64,000 nt of DNA from Streptomyces sp. NBC_01689 (GCF_036250675.1 NZ_CP109592.1:3410001-3474000), one strand, 5' to 3'; shown: positions 45,462 to 57,366, counted from the first letter of the stretch. Notes: generated from the letters alone by a model not told the origin. Program-made: numbers and translations.

Positions 45462-46316
45462 ATGACACCTACGCTCGTGCGGCAACACCTGCAGCACGCG
45501 GGACCTGCGTCCCGGGTGGACCCGCGGGTACGCGCGCGTGACTGGGCCGAGATCCAGGAGCGGATGCTGGTGCCGCTCCACGAGGCCGTCCACGAGCGAC
45601 TGGAGGTGGGCGGCGGGACACGGCTGCTCGGCCTCGGCTGCGGTTCCGGGCTGGCCCTGCTGACGGCGGCCGCGCGGGGCGCGGCGGTGACCGGGGTCGA
45701 CGACTCCTCACCCGAACGGGTGCGGCTCGCGCGGGAACGGCTGCTGCCCGAGGGGCACGGCGCGCCCGCGCGCGGCGACGCCCGGATCGTGTGGGGTTCG
45801 CCCGCGGACCTGGCGGGCACCGAAGCGCCCGGGTACGACCTGGTGACCGCGTTCGAGCCGGTCGGAGGGGTGACGTGGGACTCCGACGGGCTCGTCGAAC
45901 TCCTGCGGGAGGCCGTTCCGCTCGCCCGGCGGGGCGCGGCCGTGGTGCTCGTGGGGTGGGGGCCGCCGGAGCGCTGCGCGACGTCCGCCGTGCTGCGGGC
46001 GGTCGGCAGACTGGCCGAACCGGTGCGCGGCGGCGGCTGGCGGGCCGCCCGGCGGGACGATCTGGAGGAGATCGCCGCGCGGGCCGGGCTCGGGCTCGAC
46101 GGTTCGGGACGGGTCGCGTGCCCCTTCGGCTACGCGGACGTGGAGAGCGCGGTACGGGGGCTGCTGTCGACCGGGCTGCTGGACGCGGCGGTGGCCGCGA
46201 CGGACGAGGTCCAGGTCGACAAGGAACTCACCGAGGCGCTGCACCCGCACCGCCGGCGGGACGGGACGGTGTGGATGCCGAACGTCTTCCGGTATCTGAT
46301 CGCCCGGACGAGGTAG
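45462..46316 (+). CDS. Class I SAM-dependent methyltransferase
   Basis: 284 residues. The SAM-binding motif I is LLGLGCGSGLALLTAAARGA and motif II AVTGVDDSSPERVRLARERL. The C-terminal ~100 residues (EIAARAGLGLDGSGRVACPF, PNVFRYLIARTR) resemble small-molecule methyltransferases. ATG 45462 is set after a GGATTGGGG site; the open frame extends to 45390. Substrate unknown. It diverges from proS and converges with ftsH. Confidence 0.85.
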   Translation: MTPTLVRQHLQHAGPASRVDPRVRARDWAEIQERMLVPLHEAVHERLEVGGGTRLLGLGCGSGLALLTAAARGAAVTGVDDSSPERVRLARERLLPEGHGAPARGDARIVWGSPADLAGTEAPGYDLVTAFEPVGGVTWDSDGLVELLREAVPLARRGAAVVLVGWGPPERCATSAVLRAVGRLAEPVRGGGWRAARRDDLEEIAARAGLGLDGSGRVACPFGYADVESAVRGLLSTGLLDAAVAATDEVQVDKELTEALHPHRRRDGTVWMPNVFRYLIARTR

Positions 46317-46417
46317 GCCGGGAGGTCCGGCGCCGCCCGGGCGCGGCGGGGTCGGTCGTGCTTCCGCGTCCGGGTGCGGGTGCGGGGTCGGGTCCTCCTC
46401 CCCCGTCCGCGTGCGGC

Positions 46418-48352
46418 TCAGTCCTCCTTCCGGATCCGGGTGATGCCCGCGATCCGGTACGCGTCCGCCTCCTCCAGCGTCTCGTTGGCGAGGAGCGCCT
46501 CCGCCAGGGCGTCCAGCTGGTCGCGGTGGTCGCGGAGGTTCTGGCAGGCCTCCTCGTAGCACTCGTCGACGATGCGCCGCATCTCGTGGTCGATGGAGTC
46601 GAGGGTCGCCGGTGCGGCGGCGAGACCGTAGGCCTGCTGGGCGTCGCCCGGGAGGGCGGAGAGCCTGCCGACGCGTTCGGTCATCCCCCACCGGGCGACC
46701 ATGCCCCGGACGATGTTGGTGACCTGTTCGAGGTCGTTCTCGGAGCCGGTGGTGACGACTCCGTAGACGACGTGTTCGGCAGCCATGCCGCCCAGGGCGC
46801 CGATGATCCGGCCGCGCAGGTACTCCTCGGTGTACGCGTAGCGGTCGGCGTCAGGGGTGGAGAGCGTGACGCCGAGCGCGCGCCCGCGCGGGACGATGGT
46901 GATCTTACGGACCGGGTCGGCACCCGGCCGCAACATGCCGAGCAGGGCGTGGCCGCTCTCGTGGTAGGCCGTGCGGCGGCGCTCCTCGTAGGGCATGACG
47001 AGCGGGCGTTCCGCGCCCAGCTGCACCTTTTCCAGCGCTTCGGAGAGATCGGTGCGGGTCACCCGCTCCTGTTTCCGCTTGACCGCGAGCAGTGCGGCCT
47101 CGTTGGCGAGATTGGCCAGATCCGCGCCCGTCATGCCCGGGGTGGTCCGCGCCACCTGGGCCAGGTCCACGTCCGGGGAGAGCGGGATCTCGCGGGTGTG
47201 GATCTCCAGGATCGCCTCGCGGCCGCCGCGGTCGGGGGGCGAGACGTTGACGACCCGGTCGAAGCGGCCGGGCCGGGTCAGCGCCGGGTCCAGGATGTCG
47301 GCGCGGTTGGTCGCGGCGATGACGATGACGCCCTCCGCGCCGGAGAAGCCGTCCATCTCGGTGAGGATCTGGTTCAGAGTCTGCTCACGCTCGTCGTGGC
47401 CGCTCATCGCCGAGCCTCCGGCGCGGGCCCGTCCGATGGTGTCGATCTCGTCGATGAAGATGATCGAGGGGGCGACCTTGCGGGCCTCGGCGAAGAGCTC
47501 CCGGACGCGCGAGGCGCCCACGCCGACGATCATCTCGATGAACTCCGATGCCGAGGCCGAGAAGAACGGCACCCCTGCCTCTCCCGCGACGGCGCGTGCG
47601 AGCAGGGTCTTTCCGGTGCCGGGTGGGCCCGCGAGGAGTACGCCGCGCGGCATCTTGGCGCCCATCCTGCGGTAGGCGTCCGGGTTCTTCAGGAAGTCCA
47701 CCACGTCGTTGAGCTCGCCCGCGACCTCGTCGATGCCCGCCACGTCCGCGAAGGTCGTGCGCTGGGCGCCGGGCTGCAGTTCGACGGGTTTCGGGGGCGC
47801 CTTGCGGCCGAGCATGCCGCCCGGGCCGCCCATCCCCGGCCGCAGCCGTTTCGCGACGAAGAACCACAGCACGACCAGGACCAGGATCGGGGCGAGGGAG
47901 AGCAGCAGGTTGGAGAGCAGGCTGCGCTGCTGGACCACGGGCGAGGCGGTGACCGTGACGCCGCGCTTCTCCAGGTTCTGCCAGAGCTTGTCGTCGGCGA
48001 AGGACGGGCGCTGTGTCTTGAACTTGGTGTACTTCCCGCCGCCGTCCGGCTTGTCCCGGGCGGTCCTGAGTTCGCCCTGGATCGCGTCGCCCTTGGAGTA
48101 GATCTTGGTGACGTTGCCCCCGTCGATCTGCCTGCTGAACTCCGTGTACGAGATCGTCGGCTCGTTGCCCTGGTTGAAGAAGGAGAGCGCCAGGACGGCG
48201 ATCACGAACACGATCAGAGCGGCGACCGCCAGGCCTATCCAGCCACCGGGCATCTTCCGTCGTCCGGAGGGCGGCGGGTTCGGCTCGGGTGGCGTGCCCT
48301 CGGTACGCCACGGCTGGTCAGGGTCCTTGCGCGGCGGCACGGGGTTGCTCAT
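46418..48352 (-). CDS. ftsH: ATP-dependent zinc metalloprotease FtsH
   Basis: 644 residues: N-terminal helix (about 34-52), extracytoplasmic loop, second helix ([20 protein letters not shown]), AAA+ module with Walker [19 protein letters not shown], Walker [14 protein letters not shown] and SRH RPGRFDR, then peptidase motif HESGHALL. Degrades membrane and misfolded cytoplasmic proteins as a hexamer. A separate ftsH elsewhere in Streptomyces (near hpt-folE) makes this the second type. Downstream of ffh but separated by a terminator. Confidence 0.94.
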   Translation of the reverse strand: MSNPVPPRKDPDQPWRTEGTPPEPNPPPSGRRKMPGGWIGLAVAALIVFVIAVLALSFFNQGNEPTISYTEFSRQIDGGNVTKIYSKGDAIQGELRTARDKPDGGGKYTKFKTQRPSFADDKLWQNLEKRGVTVTASPVVQQRSLLSNLLLSLAPILVLVVLWFFVAKRLRPGMGGPGGMLGRKAPPKPVELQPGAQRTTFADVAGIDEVAGELNDVVDFLKNPDAYRRMGAKMPRGVLLAGPPGTGKTLLARAVAGEAGVPFFSASASEFIEMIVGVGASRVRELFAEARKVAPSIIFIDEIDTIGRARAGGSAMSGHDEREQTLNQILTEMDGFSGAEGVIVIAATNRADILDPALTRPGRFDRVVNVSPPDRGGREAILEIHTREIPLSPDVDLAQVARTTPGMTGADLANLANEAALLAVKRKQERVTRTDLSEALEKVQLGAERPLVMPYEERRRTAYHESGHALLGMLRPGADPVRKITIVPRGRALGVTLSTPDADRYAYTEEYLRGRIIGALGGMAAEHVVYGVVTTGSENDLEQVTNIVRGMVARWGMTERVGRLSALPGDAQQAYGLAAAPATLDSIDHEMRRIVDECYEEACQNLRDHRDQLDALAEALLANETLEEADAYRIAGITRIRKED

Positions 48353-48426
48353 ATCAGGACGTTACGCCACGTGATGCGTGCCAGCACGCGCAGGAAGCCG
48401 GGGTGGGCCGCCCCGGCCGCGGGAAC

Positions 48427-48468
48427 GGCGCCGGGGGCGCCCCTGTGGTGAGGGGCGCCCCCGGTGCC
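48427..48468 (-). terminator. Strong hairpin after ffh
   Basis: GGCGCCGGGGGCGCCCCT (48427-48444) and AGGGGCGCCCCCGGTGCC (48451-48468) pair along 18 bases with one mismatch; 26 bases past the ffh stop. Confidence 0.8.
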
Positions 48469-48493
48469 GTACGGGACGGGGAGGTCGGCGAGG

Positions 48494-50047
48494 TCAGCCC
48501 ATGAACTTCTTGAACTCGTCCGGCAGCTCGAAGTCCTGGCCCTGCTGGCCGGCCGGCAGCCCGAAGGCGCCGCCGGGCTGGCCGCCGGCCTCGCGGCGCG
48601 CCGCGGCCTCCTCCTCCTGCTGCCTGCGCTTCATCGGGTTGCCGGAGCGCTGCTTGCCCTTGGCCTGCTTGACCTTCTTCTTGGTGCGGCCGGGGCCGCC
48701 GCCCATGCCGGGGATCCCGGGCATGCCCGGCATGCCGCCGCCCTGGGCCATGCGCGACATCATCTTGCGGGCCTCGAAGAAGCGCTCGACCAGACCCTTG
48801 ACCGCGCTGACCTCGACGCCGGAACCCTTGGCGATACGGGCGCGGCGCGAGCCGTTGATGATCGTCGGCTCCTGGCGCTCGGCCGGGGTCATCGACTTGA
48901 TGATGGCGGCCGTGCGGTCGACGTCGCGCTCGTCGAGGTTGTTGATCTGGTCCTTGATCTGGCCCATGCCGGGCAGCATGCCGAGCAGCTTGCTGATGCT
49001 GCCCATCTTCCTGACCTGCTCCATCTGGGCCAGGAAGTCGTCCAGGGTGAAGTCCTGGCCCTTCTTGGACGCCAGCTTGGAGGCCATCTTCTCGGCCTCT
49101 TCCTGGCTGAACGTCTTCTCCGCCTGCTCGATCAGGGTGAGCAGGTCACCCATGTCGAGGATGCGGGAAGCCATCCGGTCCGGGTGGAAGGCGTCGAAGT
49201 CGTCGAGCTTCTCGCCGTTCGAGGCGAACATGATCGGCTTGCCGGTGACCGACGCGATCGACAGGGCGGCGCCACCGCGGGCGTCACCGTCGAGCTTGGA
49301 GAGCACCACGCCGTCGAAGCCGACGCCGTCACGGAAGGCCTCGGCGGTGTTGACCGCGTCCTGGCCGATCATCGCGTCGACGACGAAGAGGATCTCGTCG
49401 GGGCTGACCGCGTCACGGATGTCCGCGGCCTGCTGCATCAGTTCCTGGTCGATGCCGAGGCGGCCGGCGGTGTCCACGATCACGATGTCGTGGACCTTGG
49501 TCCTCGCGAACTCCATGGAGTCCTTGGCGACCTTGACCGGGTCACCGACACCGTTGCCCGGCTCGGGCGCGTAGACCGCCACACCCGCGCGCTCGGCGAC
49601 GACGCTGAGCTGGTTCACGGCGTTCGGGCGCTGGAGGTCGGCGGCGACGAGGAGCGGGGAGTGCCCCTGGTCCTTGAGCCACTTGCCGAGCTTTCCGGCG
49701 AGCGTGGTCTTACCGGCACCCTGCAGACCGGCGAGCATGAGCACGGTGGGCGGGTTCTTGGCGAACCGCAGGCGGCGGGTCTCGCCGCCGAGGATCGTGA
49801 CGAGTTCCTCGTTCACGATCTTCAGGACCTGCTGGGCCGGGTTCAGCGCCTTGGAGACCTCGGCGCCGAGAGCACGTTCCTTGACGTTCTTGATGAAGGT
49901 CCGCACGACCGGCAGGGCCACGTCGGCCTCGAGGAGCGCGATACGGATCTCGCGTGCGGTGGCGTCGATGTCAGCTTCGGACAGCCGGCCCTTGCCCCGC
50001 AGGTTCTTGAACGTCGCTGAGAGGCGATCGGAGAGAGTATCGAACAC
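48494..50047 (-). CDS. ffh: Signal recognition particle protein Ffh (SRP54)
   Basis: 517 residues. N domain, SRP GTPase G domain (GLQGAGKTTLAGKLGKWLKD, DTAGRLGIDQ, SKLDGDARGG) and Met-rich M domain (MSRMAQGGGMPGMPGIPGMG). Binds 4.5S RNA and signal anchors, delivering nascent chains to FtsY (also encoded here at 57.4 kb). Start GTG 50047. Confidence 0.97.
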   Translation of the reverse strand: MFDTLSDRLSATFKNLRGKGRLSEADIDATAREIRIALLEADVALPVVRTFIKNVKERALGAEVSKALNPAQQVLKIVNEELVTILGGETRRLRFAKNPPTVLMLAGLQGAGKTTLAGKLGKWLKDQGHSPLLVAADLQRPNAVNQLSVVAERAGVAVYAPEPGNGVGDPVKVAKDSMEFARTKVHDIVIVDTAGRLGIDQELMQQAADIRDAVSPDEILFVVDAMIGQDAVNTAEAFRDGVGFDGVVLSKLDGDARGGAALSIASVTGKPIMFASNGEKLDDFDAFHPDRMASRILDMGDLLTLIEQAEKTFSQEEAEKMASKLASKKGQDFTLDDFLAQMEQVRKMGSISKLLGMLPGMGQIKDQINNLDERDVDRTAAIIKSMTPAERQEPTIINGSRRARIAKGSGVEVSAVKGLVERFFEARKMMSRMAQGGGMPGMPGIPGMGGGPGRTKKKVKQAKGKQRSGNPMKRRQQEEEAAARREAGGQPGGAFGLPAGQQGQDFELPDEFKKFMG

Positions 50048-50164
50048 GGCGCTCGTCTGTCCTCAGGGGTCGGGGGCGATGGGAATCGCCCTCCAGGGTA
50101 TCCGGCCGGGTGCGGTGGGGTCTCCACCGCGTTCGTACGAGACCGGCAGCGGCCTCGGTCCCGG

Positions 50165-52657
50165 TCATCCCCGCAGCATCTCCTCCAGCCCACGGGCCAC
50201 GGAAGCCGCCTCCTCCCCCGGCAGGGGTGCCCCCTCGGAGCCGGTCACGTAGAAGGCGTCCACGGCGTTGGCGCCGAGGGTGGAGACGTGCATGCTGCGC
50301 ACCCGTACGCGCGCGTCCTCCAGGGCGCGGCCGATGCGGTGCAGCAGGCCGGGGGCGTCGTGCGCGCGGACCTCGATGACCGTCGCGTGCCGGGAGGCCG
50401 CCGGGGCGACCGTGACCCGGGGCGGCGGCGCGACGGTGCCGCGGCGGCGCGGGTAGGCGGCGTCGCGTTCGGCGAGCCGGCCGGCGATGTCCAGGGAGCC
50501 GTCCAGGGCGCGGACGAGGTCGGCGCGGAGCCGGGCGGCCTGCGGGAGGGAGCCGTACTCGGCGGCGACCCGCCAGTTGAGCAGCAGGACCGAGCCCCGG
50601 ACGCCGTCGGGCAGGTCGAGCGCGCGCAGCTCGGCGGTGCGGACGGTCAGCCGGTGCATGGCGAGGACGCCGGCCACCGCGGGCAGGACCCCGGGCTGGT
50701 CGGGGACGGCGATCAGCAGTTCGACGCCGAGGGGTTCCGGGTCGTCGGCGGGTTTCTCCTCGGTGGGCGGCTCGGTCTGGGCACGCAGGGCGAGGACCGG
50801 ACCGCCGGTGCGGAAGGCCTCGATCGCGAGGCGTTCCTGCTCGGCGGTGGGAGCGAGGGTCTCGGGCTCGTCGGGGGCGTCGCCCGCGAGGACGGCGGCG
50901 ACGCGTTTGACCAGGTCCGTGACGAGGGAGCCGCGCCAGGAGGACCAGGCGGCGGGCCCGGTGGCCAGGGCGTCGGCCTCGGTGAGCGCGTGCAGCAGTT
51001 CGAGGGTGCCCTGCGAGCCGACGGCGTCGGCGACGGCGCGGACGGTCGCCGGGTCCTCCAGGTCCCGCCGGGTCGCGGTGTCGACGAGCAGCAGGTGGTG
51101 GCGTACGAGGGTGGCGAGCACGGCCACGTCGGCGCGGTCGAAGCCGATCCGGGTGGCCACGTCGCGGGCGATGATCTCGCCCGCGACGGAGTGGTCACCG
51201 GGCCAGCCCTTGCCGATGTCGTGCAGCAGGGCGGCGACGAGGAGGAGGTCGGGGCGGCCCACCCGGCGGGTCAGTGCGGAGGCGCGGACGGCCGTCTCGA
51301 TGAGGTGGCGGTCGACGGTCCAGATGTGGACGGCGTTGCGCTGCGGCCGGCAGCGGACCCGCTCCCAGTCGGGCAGCATCCGGGTGATCAGGCCCTCGGC
51401 CTCCAGTGCCTCCCAGACCTCGACGGTGGGGCGTCCGGAGCCGAGCAGGGTGACGAGCTGTTCCCGTGCCTCGGCCGGCCAGGGGGTGGGCAGCGGGCGG
51501 GTGCCGGCGGCCATGCGGCGGACGGCGTGCAGGGAGAGCGGGAGTCCCGACTCCGCCGCGGCGGCCGCGGCGCGCAGCGGGAGCACCGGGTCGCGGTCGG
51601 GCCGGGCCGCGCGGGCGAGCACCACCTCGCCGTCCATCTCGACGACGCCCTCGGCGAGGGGTGAGCGTTCAGCGGTGGGTTTGGGGCCGCCGCCCAGCAT
51701 GGCGCGCAGCCGGGGCCGTACGGAGCGTGCCTTGAGGACCCGCCCGACCTCGCGCCACGTGACGTCGCCGGCGTACGAGACGACCCGGGCGGCCTCGTAG
51801 ACCTGGCGCAGGAGGGTGTCGGCGTCCAGCAGTCCCAGTTCCCCGGCGACCTGGTCCTGTTCCTGGAGCGCGAGCCGGTCGGTGGCGCGTCCGGTGGTCA
51901 GGTGCAGTGCGTCGCGTACGTCGAGCAGGCGGCGCCGGGCCTCGGCGAGGCCCTCGCGGGGTGCGTCGGCGAGCCAGGAGGCGGCGACGGCGCGCAGGGC
52001 GGTGGCGTCGCGGAGGCCGCCGCGGGCCTCCTTGAGGTCCGGTTCGAGCAGGTACTGCAGTTCGCCCTGGCGTTCGGCGCGTTCGGCGCAGAGCTCCTGG
52101 AGCTCGGGGAGCCGTTTGGGTGCCTGGTTGCGCCAGTCGGCGAGGACGGCCGTGCGCAGTCCGGCCGTGAGGCCGAGGTCGCCGGCGATGTGCCGGGCGT
52201 CGAGCAGTCCCAGCTGCACCTTGAGGTCGTCGCCGGCCGTCTTGCGGGCCTCGCCGGGGGTGCGGACCGAGTGGTCGAGCGCGAGACCGAGGTCCCAGAC
52301 GGGGTACCAGATGCGGTCGGCGAGCGCGGCGACCGCACCGGAGTCGCTGCCGTCGTGCAGGAGGAGCAGGTCGAGGTCGCTGCGGGGGGAGAGTTCACCG
52401 CGTCCGTAGCCGCCGACGGCGACGAGCGAGACACCGCGTGGGCCGCCCTCCCGGCGCGCGCCCGCTTCCCTGCCGTCCCCGCCGTCCTGGGTGCCCGCGC
52501 CGAAGAGGCCGGTCAGCCATTCGTCCGTCAGTTCGGCGAGGGCGGTACGGCGCGGCGGCCCGGACCGCGCCCCCTCCTGGAGGAGGCGCAGCCGGGCCGC
52601 CGCGTAGCCGCTGGGTCCCGAGTCCTCTGCTTCCGTACGCCTGTCCGCACTCGTCAC
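50165..52657 (-). CDS. glnD: PII uridylyl/adenylyltransferase GlnD
   Basis: 830 residues. Nucleotidyltransferase domain (LVAVGGYGRGELSPRSDLDL), HD domain (LLLVAALLHDIGKGWPGDHS) and two C-terminal ACT domains (LLIAVPDQPGVLPAVAGVL; VIEVRAHDAPGLLHRIGRAL). In actinobacteria GlnD adenylylates rather than uridylylates the PII protein encoded next to it (established for S. coelicolor). GTG 52657, 27 bases after glnB: same operon. Confidence 0.96.
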   Translation of the reverse strand: MTSADRRTEAEDSGPSGYAAARLRLLQEGARSGPPRRTALAELTDEWLTGLFGAGTQDGGDGREAGARREGGPRGVSLVAVGGYGRGELSPRSDLDLLLLHDGSDSGAVAALADRIWYPVWDLGLALDHSVRTPGEARKTAGDDLKVQLGLLDARHIAGDLGLTAGLRTAVLADWRNQAPKRLPELQELCAERAERQGELQYLLEPDLKEARGGLRDATALRAVAASWLADAPREGLAEARRRLLDVRDALHLTTGRATDRLALQEQDQVAGELGLLDADTLLRQVYEAARVVSYAGDVTWREVGRVLKARSVRPRLRAMLGGGPKPTAERSPLAEGVVEMDGEVVLARAARPDRDPVLPLRAAAAAAESGLPLSLHAVRRMAAGTRPLPTPWPAEAREQLVTLLGSGRPTVEVWEALEAEGLITRMLPDWERVRCRPQRNAVHIWTVDRHLIETAVRASALTRRVGRPDLLLVAALLHDIGKGWPGDHSVAGEIIARDVATRIGFDRADVAVLATLVRHHLLLVDTATRRDLEDPATVRAVADAVGSQGTLELLHALTEADALATGPAAWSSWRGSLVTDLVKRVAAVLAGDAPDEPETLAPTAEQERLAIEAFRTGGPVLALRAQTEPPTEEKPADDPEPLGVELLIAVPDQPGVLPAVAGVLAMHRLTVRTAELRALDLPDGVRGSVLLLNWRVAAEYGSLPQAARLRADLVRALDGSLDIAGRLAERDAAYPRRRGTVAPPPRVTVAPAASRHATVIEVRAHDAPGLLHRIGRALEDARVRVRSMHVSTLGANAVDAFYVTGSEGAPLPGEEAASVARGLEEMLRG

Positions 52658-52684
52658 CCAGCGACTCCTGTTCGTTTCTTCAGC

Positions 52685-54357
<1,673 letters not shown>

Positions 54358-54475
54358 CGGCGTCTCCTCGTCGTTGGTACGGCCCCGTGCGGGCGAAGCC
54401 TGAGCGGTCATGAGGGGTGGGCCGGTTATGCGCCATGAGATTGACGCAGCGCGGTTTCCGTCGACGCCCCTCGAT

Positions 54476-54511
54476 GTTTCGCCGCAGTGACGAAGGCGTC
54501 TCGTGTGTTAC
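54476..54511 (-). promoter_or_regulatory. GlnR-type operator upstream of amtB
   Basis: On the minus strand GTCAC-6-GAAAC (54491-54476) matches the GlnR consensus gTnAC-n6-GaAAC; a second half site GTAAC (54511-54507) lies 16 bases further upstream. In S. coelicolor amtB-glnK-glnD is an established GlnR-activated operon under nitrogen limitation. This is ~120 bases ahead of the amtB start. Confidence 0.75.
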
Positions 54512-54583
54512 GCGTGGATGAACTGCCCGATACCGGGCGGAGCGATCGTTATTGTTGCGCAACCTTCCCCGGATACGAAGAAA

Positions 54584-54660
54584 CCGGCCACGGTCGGTCG
54601 TCCGATGACCTGGCATGGGGGAGCCGAGTCGGGCAGTTCGGGACGACCGGCCGTGGCCGG
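54584..54660 (-). terminator. Long hairpin between nsdA and amtB
   Basis: CCGGCCACGGTCGGTCGTCC (54584-54603) pairs with GGACGACCGGCCGTGGCCGG (54641-54660), 19 of 20 bases, around a 37-base loop. It separates nsdA from the amtB operon. Confidence 0.75.
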
Positions 54661-54694
54661 GGTACTGGGGCCGGACCGCTTGCGCGGCCCGGGA

Positions 54695-56170
54695 TCAGAC
54701 CGCCTCGGCGGTCTCCGGCAGGTCCACGGCGAGCTGCTCGGCGAGGTCCACGACCTCCGCGAGCTCACCGAAGTCGCGGACGGCCGTGTCGACCGTCTTT
54801 CGGATACGAGTGCTCACGCGCTCCGAGCGCACTTTCCTGGCGACCGCCATCGCGTCCTTGGCCAGTACCGCACTCTGTTCGGGCTCGCGCCGCAGCAGGT
54901 GCACGGTGGCCATGCCGATGAGGTTGAGCGCGTACGAGCGCTGGTGCTCGGTGTCCTTGGCGAAGAGGTCGACGGCCTTCTGCATCAGGGGTTCGGCCAG
55001 TGAGGCGTAGGCGGGACTGCGGCCCGCGACGTAGGCGAGGTCGCGGTAGGAGTGCGAGTTCTCGCCGTGCAGCTCGGCCCGCGAGAAGAAGCGGATCCAG
55101 TCGGGATCGGGGTCGTCCCAGTCGTGGACGTCCTCGAAGCTGTCCTCGGCCATCCGGACGGCGCGCTTGCACTTCCCCGGCTGTCCCATGTTGGCGTAGG
55201 CGCGGGCCTCCATCGCATACAGCATGGACTGGGTGCGCGGGCTCGCGCAGTCCCGGCTCCCGTACTGTGCGAGATGGATCAGCTCCAGCGCGTCGTCGGG
55301 CCGGCCGAGGTGGATCATCTGGCGGCTCATGCTGGAGAGGATGTACGAGCCCAGCGGCTTGTCACCGGCCTCCTTGGAGGCGTGCAGGGCGAGCACGAAG
55401 TACTTCTGGGCGGTGGGCTGGAGACCCACGTCGTAGCTCATCCAGCCCGCCAGCTCGGCCAGCTCGGCGGCGACCTTGAACAGACGCCTGCTGGTCACCG
55501 CGGGCTGGGGCTCCTGGAGCAGGTCGGTCACCTCGTGCAGCTGGCCGACGACCGCCTTGCGCCGCAGACCGCCGCCGCACTGGGCGTCCCACTGGCGGAA
55601 CATCACGGTGGTGGACTCCAGGAGCTCCAGCTCCGGCGCGGAGAGCCGGCCGGCGCGGCGGGCGGCGGCCGGATGCTCGGGCTCCTCGGGGGGCGGCGTG
55701 GGGGTCGGCACGAGCCAGCGCTGCATCGGTTCGATGAGGGACGGCCCGGCCGACAGGGCCAGCGAGCTGCCCAGGAAGCCGCGGCGCGCGAGCATCAGGT
55801 CGCTGCGCGAGTACTCGCTGATCAGAGCCACGGTCTGCGGGCCGGTCCAGGGCAGGTCGACGCCCGACACGGAAGGTGACTGGTGCGCGGCGCGCAGCCC
55901 GAGGTCCTCGACGGCGACGACACAGCCGAACCGCTCCGAGAACAGCTCGGACAGGATCCGCGGGATCGGCTCCCGCGGGTTCTCCCCGTCCAGCCAGCGG
56001 CGCACACGTGAAGTGTCCGTGGAGATGTGACTGGCCCCCAGTTGACGGGCCCTGCGGTTCACTTGACGCGCCAGCTCGCCCTTCGACCAGCCACTGCGCA
56101 CGAACCACGAGCCCAACAGCTCATTCGGGCGCTTGTCAGCGTTCACACCGCTTCCGCCGTTGCCGCCCAC
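54695..56170 (-). CDS. nsdA: NsdA-like negative regulator of differentiation (TPR protein with HTH)
   Basis: About 491 residues. N-terminal helix-turn-helix region (NELLGSWFVRSGWSKGELAR through STDTSRVRRWLDGENPREPI), a middle hydrophobic segment LMLARRGFLGSSLALSAG, then tetratricopeptide-like repeats to the C-terminus (DALELIHLAQYGSRDCASPR; LIGMATVHLLRREPEQSA). S. coelicolor NsdA (SCO5582, next to amtB) represses sporulation and antibiotic production; matching neighbours support the name. GTG 56170 preceded by GGGGG. Mechanism not established here. Confidence 0.87.
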   Translation of the reverse strand: MGGNGGSGVNADKRPNELLGSWFVRSGWSKGELARQVNRRARQLGASHISTDTSRVRRWLDGENPREPIPRILSELFSERFGCVVAVEDLGLRAAHQSPSVSGVDLPWTGPQTVALISEYSRSDLMLARRGFLGSSLALSAGPSLIEPMQRWLVPTPTPPPEEPEHPAAARRAGRLSAPELELLESTTVMFRQWDAQCGGGLRRKAVVGQLHEVTDLLQEPQPAVTSRRLFKVAAELAELAGWMSYDVGLQPTAQKYFVLALHASKEAGDKPLGSYILSSMSRQMIHLGRPDDALELIHLAQYGSRDCASPRTQSMLYAMEARAYANMGQPGKCKRAVRMAEDSFEDVHDWDDPDPDWIRFFSRAELHGENSHSYRDLAYVAGRSPAYASLAEPLMQKAVDLFAKDTEHQRSYALNLIGMATVHLLRREPEQSAVLAKDAMAVARKVRSERVSTRIRKTVDTAVRDFGELAEVVDLAEQLAVDLPETAEAV

Positions 56171-56647
56171 TGGAACGCCCCCATCCCTGAGACCACTTGT
56201 ACGCTGCGTGCGCCAAGCCCTATCAGAATGCCGGTAAATACGGCCGCACGTCCGGTGGTTCTCACCCTTCGAACGGGAACCCGAGTTGCCCCCGGCATAC
56301 CCACGAGTGCATGTGTCCTCAGGACTCGTGCACACAAAGTAATCCTACGATCACCCGTCCAGCCATGGCGATCCGTGAAACGCCACCTTTCGCCACCCCT
56401 TCGAATGAACTCCGGATCGCCAGTACGCGATTCACTTGACATAGGACAGCCGGAAATGGGCGCAGCGGTGCATGCGGGGGCGCACGCGACGGAACGCACC
56501 CCTCGGAGCGCTCCCATGCGCCGCCGGGGCCGGACGGCGTCCGGGGACTTGGGCACGGACGAGGGCACGGGCACACGCGCGGGCACAGGGAGTGATGGAT
56601 CGCATCCGGGTCGTAACCGCGGGTGCGTCGGACCCGTTGGAGGGGGC

Positions 56648-57310
56648 ATGGGCTTCACGATCGGCAGCAGCCGGGGGATTCGCGAGATCCGGCCCGGCTC
56701 CCGCCGCCGCGGGCGCTCTTCGGAGTGCACCGCGGTGGCCGAGTTCACCGGACTGTGGGGCTGGGACGTGGTTCCCGGCGCCCGGGCCGCGGCGGGGGTG
56801 TGTTCCTGCGGGCGGTCCGGCTGCCCCGCGCCGGGGGCGCATCCGCTCGACTTCGCGCCGGTGATCCGGGCGGGCGCGACGCTCGACGAGGTGTCCGAGG
56901 CCTGGTCCGAGTTCCCGGGTGCCGCGATGATGCTGCCGGTCGGGCGCGCCTTCGACGTGCTGGAGGTCGCCGAGCCCGCCGGGCGGCGCGCACTGGTCCG
57001 GCTGGAGCGGATGGGGCTGCCCACCGGCCCCGTGACCGCCACCCCGGACGGCCGTGCCCACTTCTTCGTCGCCCCCGGTGCGGCGGCCGAGCTTCCCGAG
57101 CTGCTCTACCGGATGGGCTGGGACGACGCGTCCCTCGACCTGCACGGCCTGGGCCCCGGCACGTTCGTGACGGCCCCGCCCTCCGACCGCGCGTGCCTCG
57201 GCCAGGTCCGCTGGCTGCGCTCCCCCGCGCTGGACTCGGCGACCGGGCCGCCGCAGGCCCGGCTGCTGCTGGGGACGCTGGCCTACGTGGCACACCGGTC
57301 ACGCGCCTGA
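56648..57310 (+). CDS. Orphan prim-pol (bifunctional DNA primase/polymerase N-terminal) domain protein
   Basis: 220 residues covering only the prim-pol-like fold, without the helicase partner found in mobile elements. Features: SSECTAVAEFTGLWGWDVVP, a C-x-C-x4-C zinc-like cluster (CSCGRSGCPAPGAHPLDFAP), and DVLEVAEPAG in place of a clear catalytic acidic pair. Conserved next to nsdA and ftsY in Streptomyces. The usual polymerase metal motif (DxD/E) is weak, so catalytic activity is doubtful. ATG 56648 follows AGGGGGC. Confidence 0.72.
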   Translation: MGFTIGSSRGIREIRPGSRRRGRSSECTAVAEFTGLWGWDVVPGARAAAGVCSCGRSGCPAPGAHPLDFAPVIRAGATLDEVSEAWSEFPGAAMMLPVGRAFDVLEVAEPAGRRALVRLERMGLPTGPVTATPDGRAHFFVAPGAAAELPELLYRMGWDDASLDLHGLGPGTFVTAPPSDRACLGQVRWLRSPALDSATGPPQARLLLGTLAYVAHRSRA

Positions 57311-57366
57311 CGCCGCCGCCCTCCCCTGTCCCGCCCCGCGCCGCCCCGCCCCGCCCCGGTACGACG

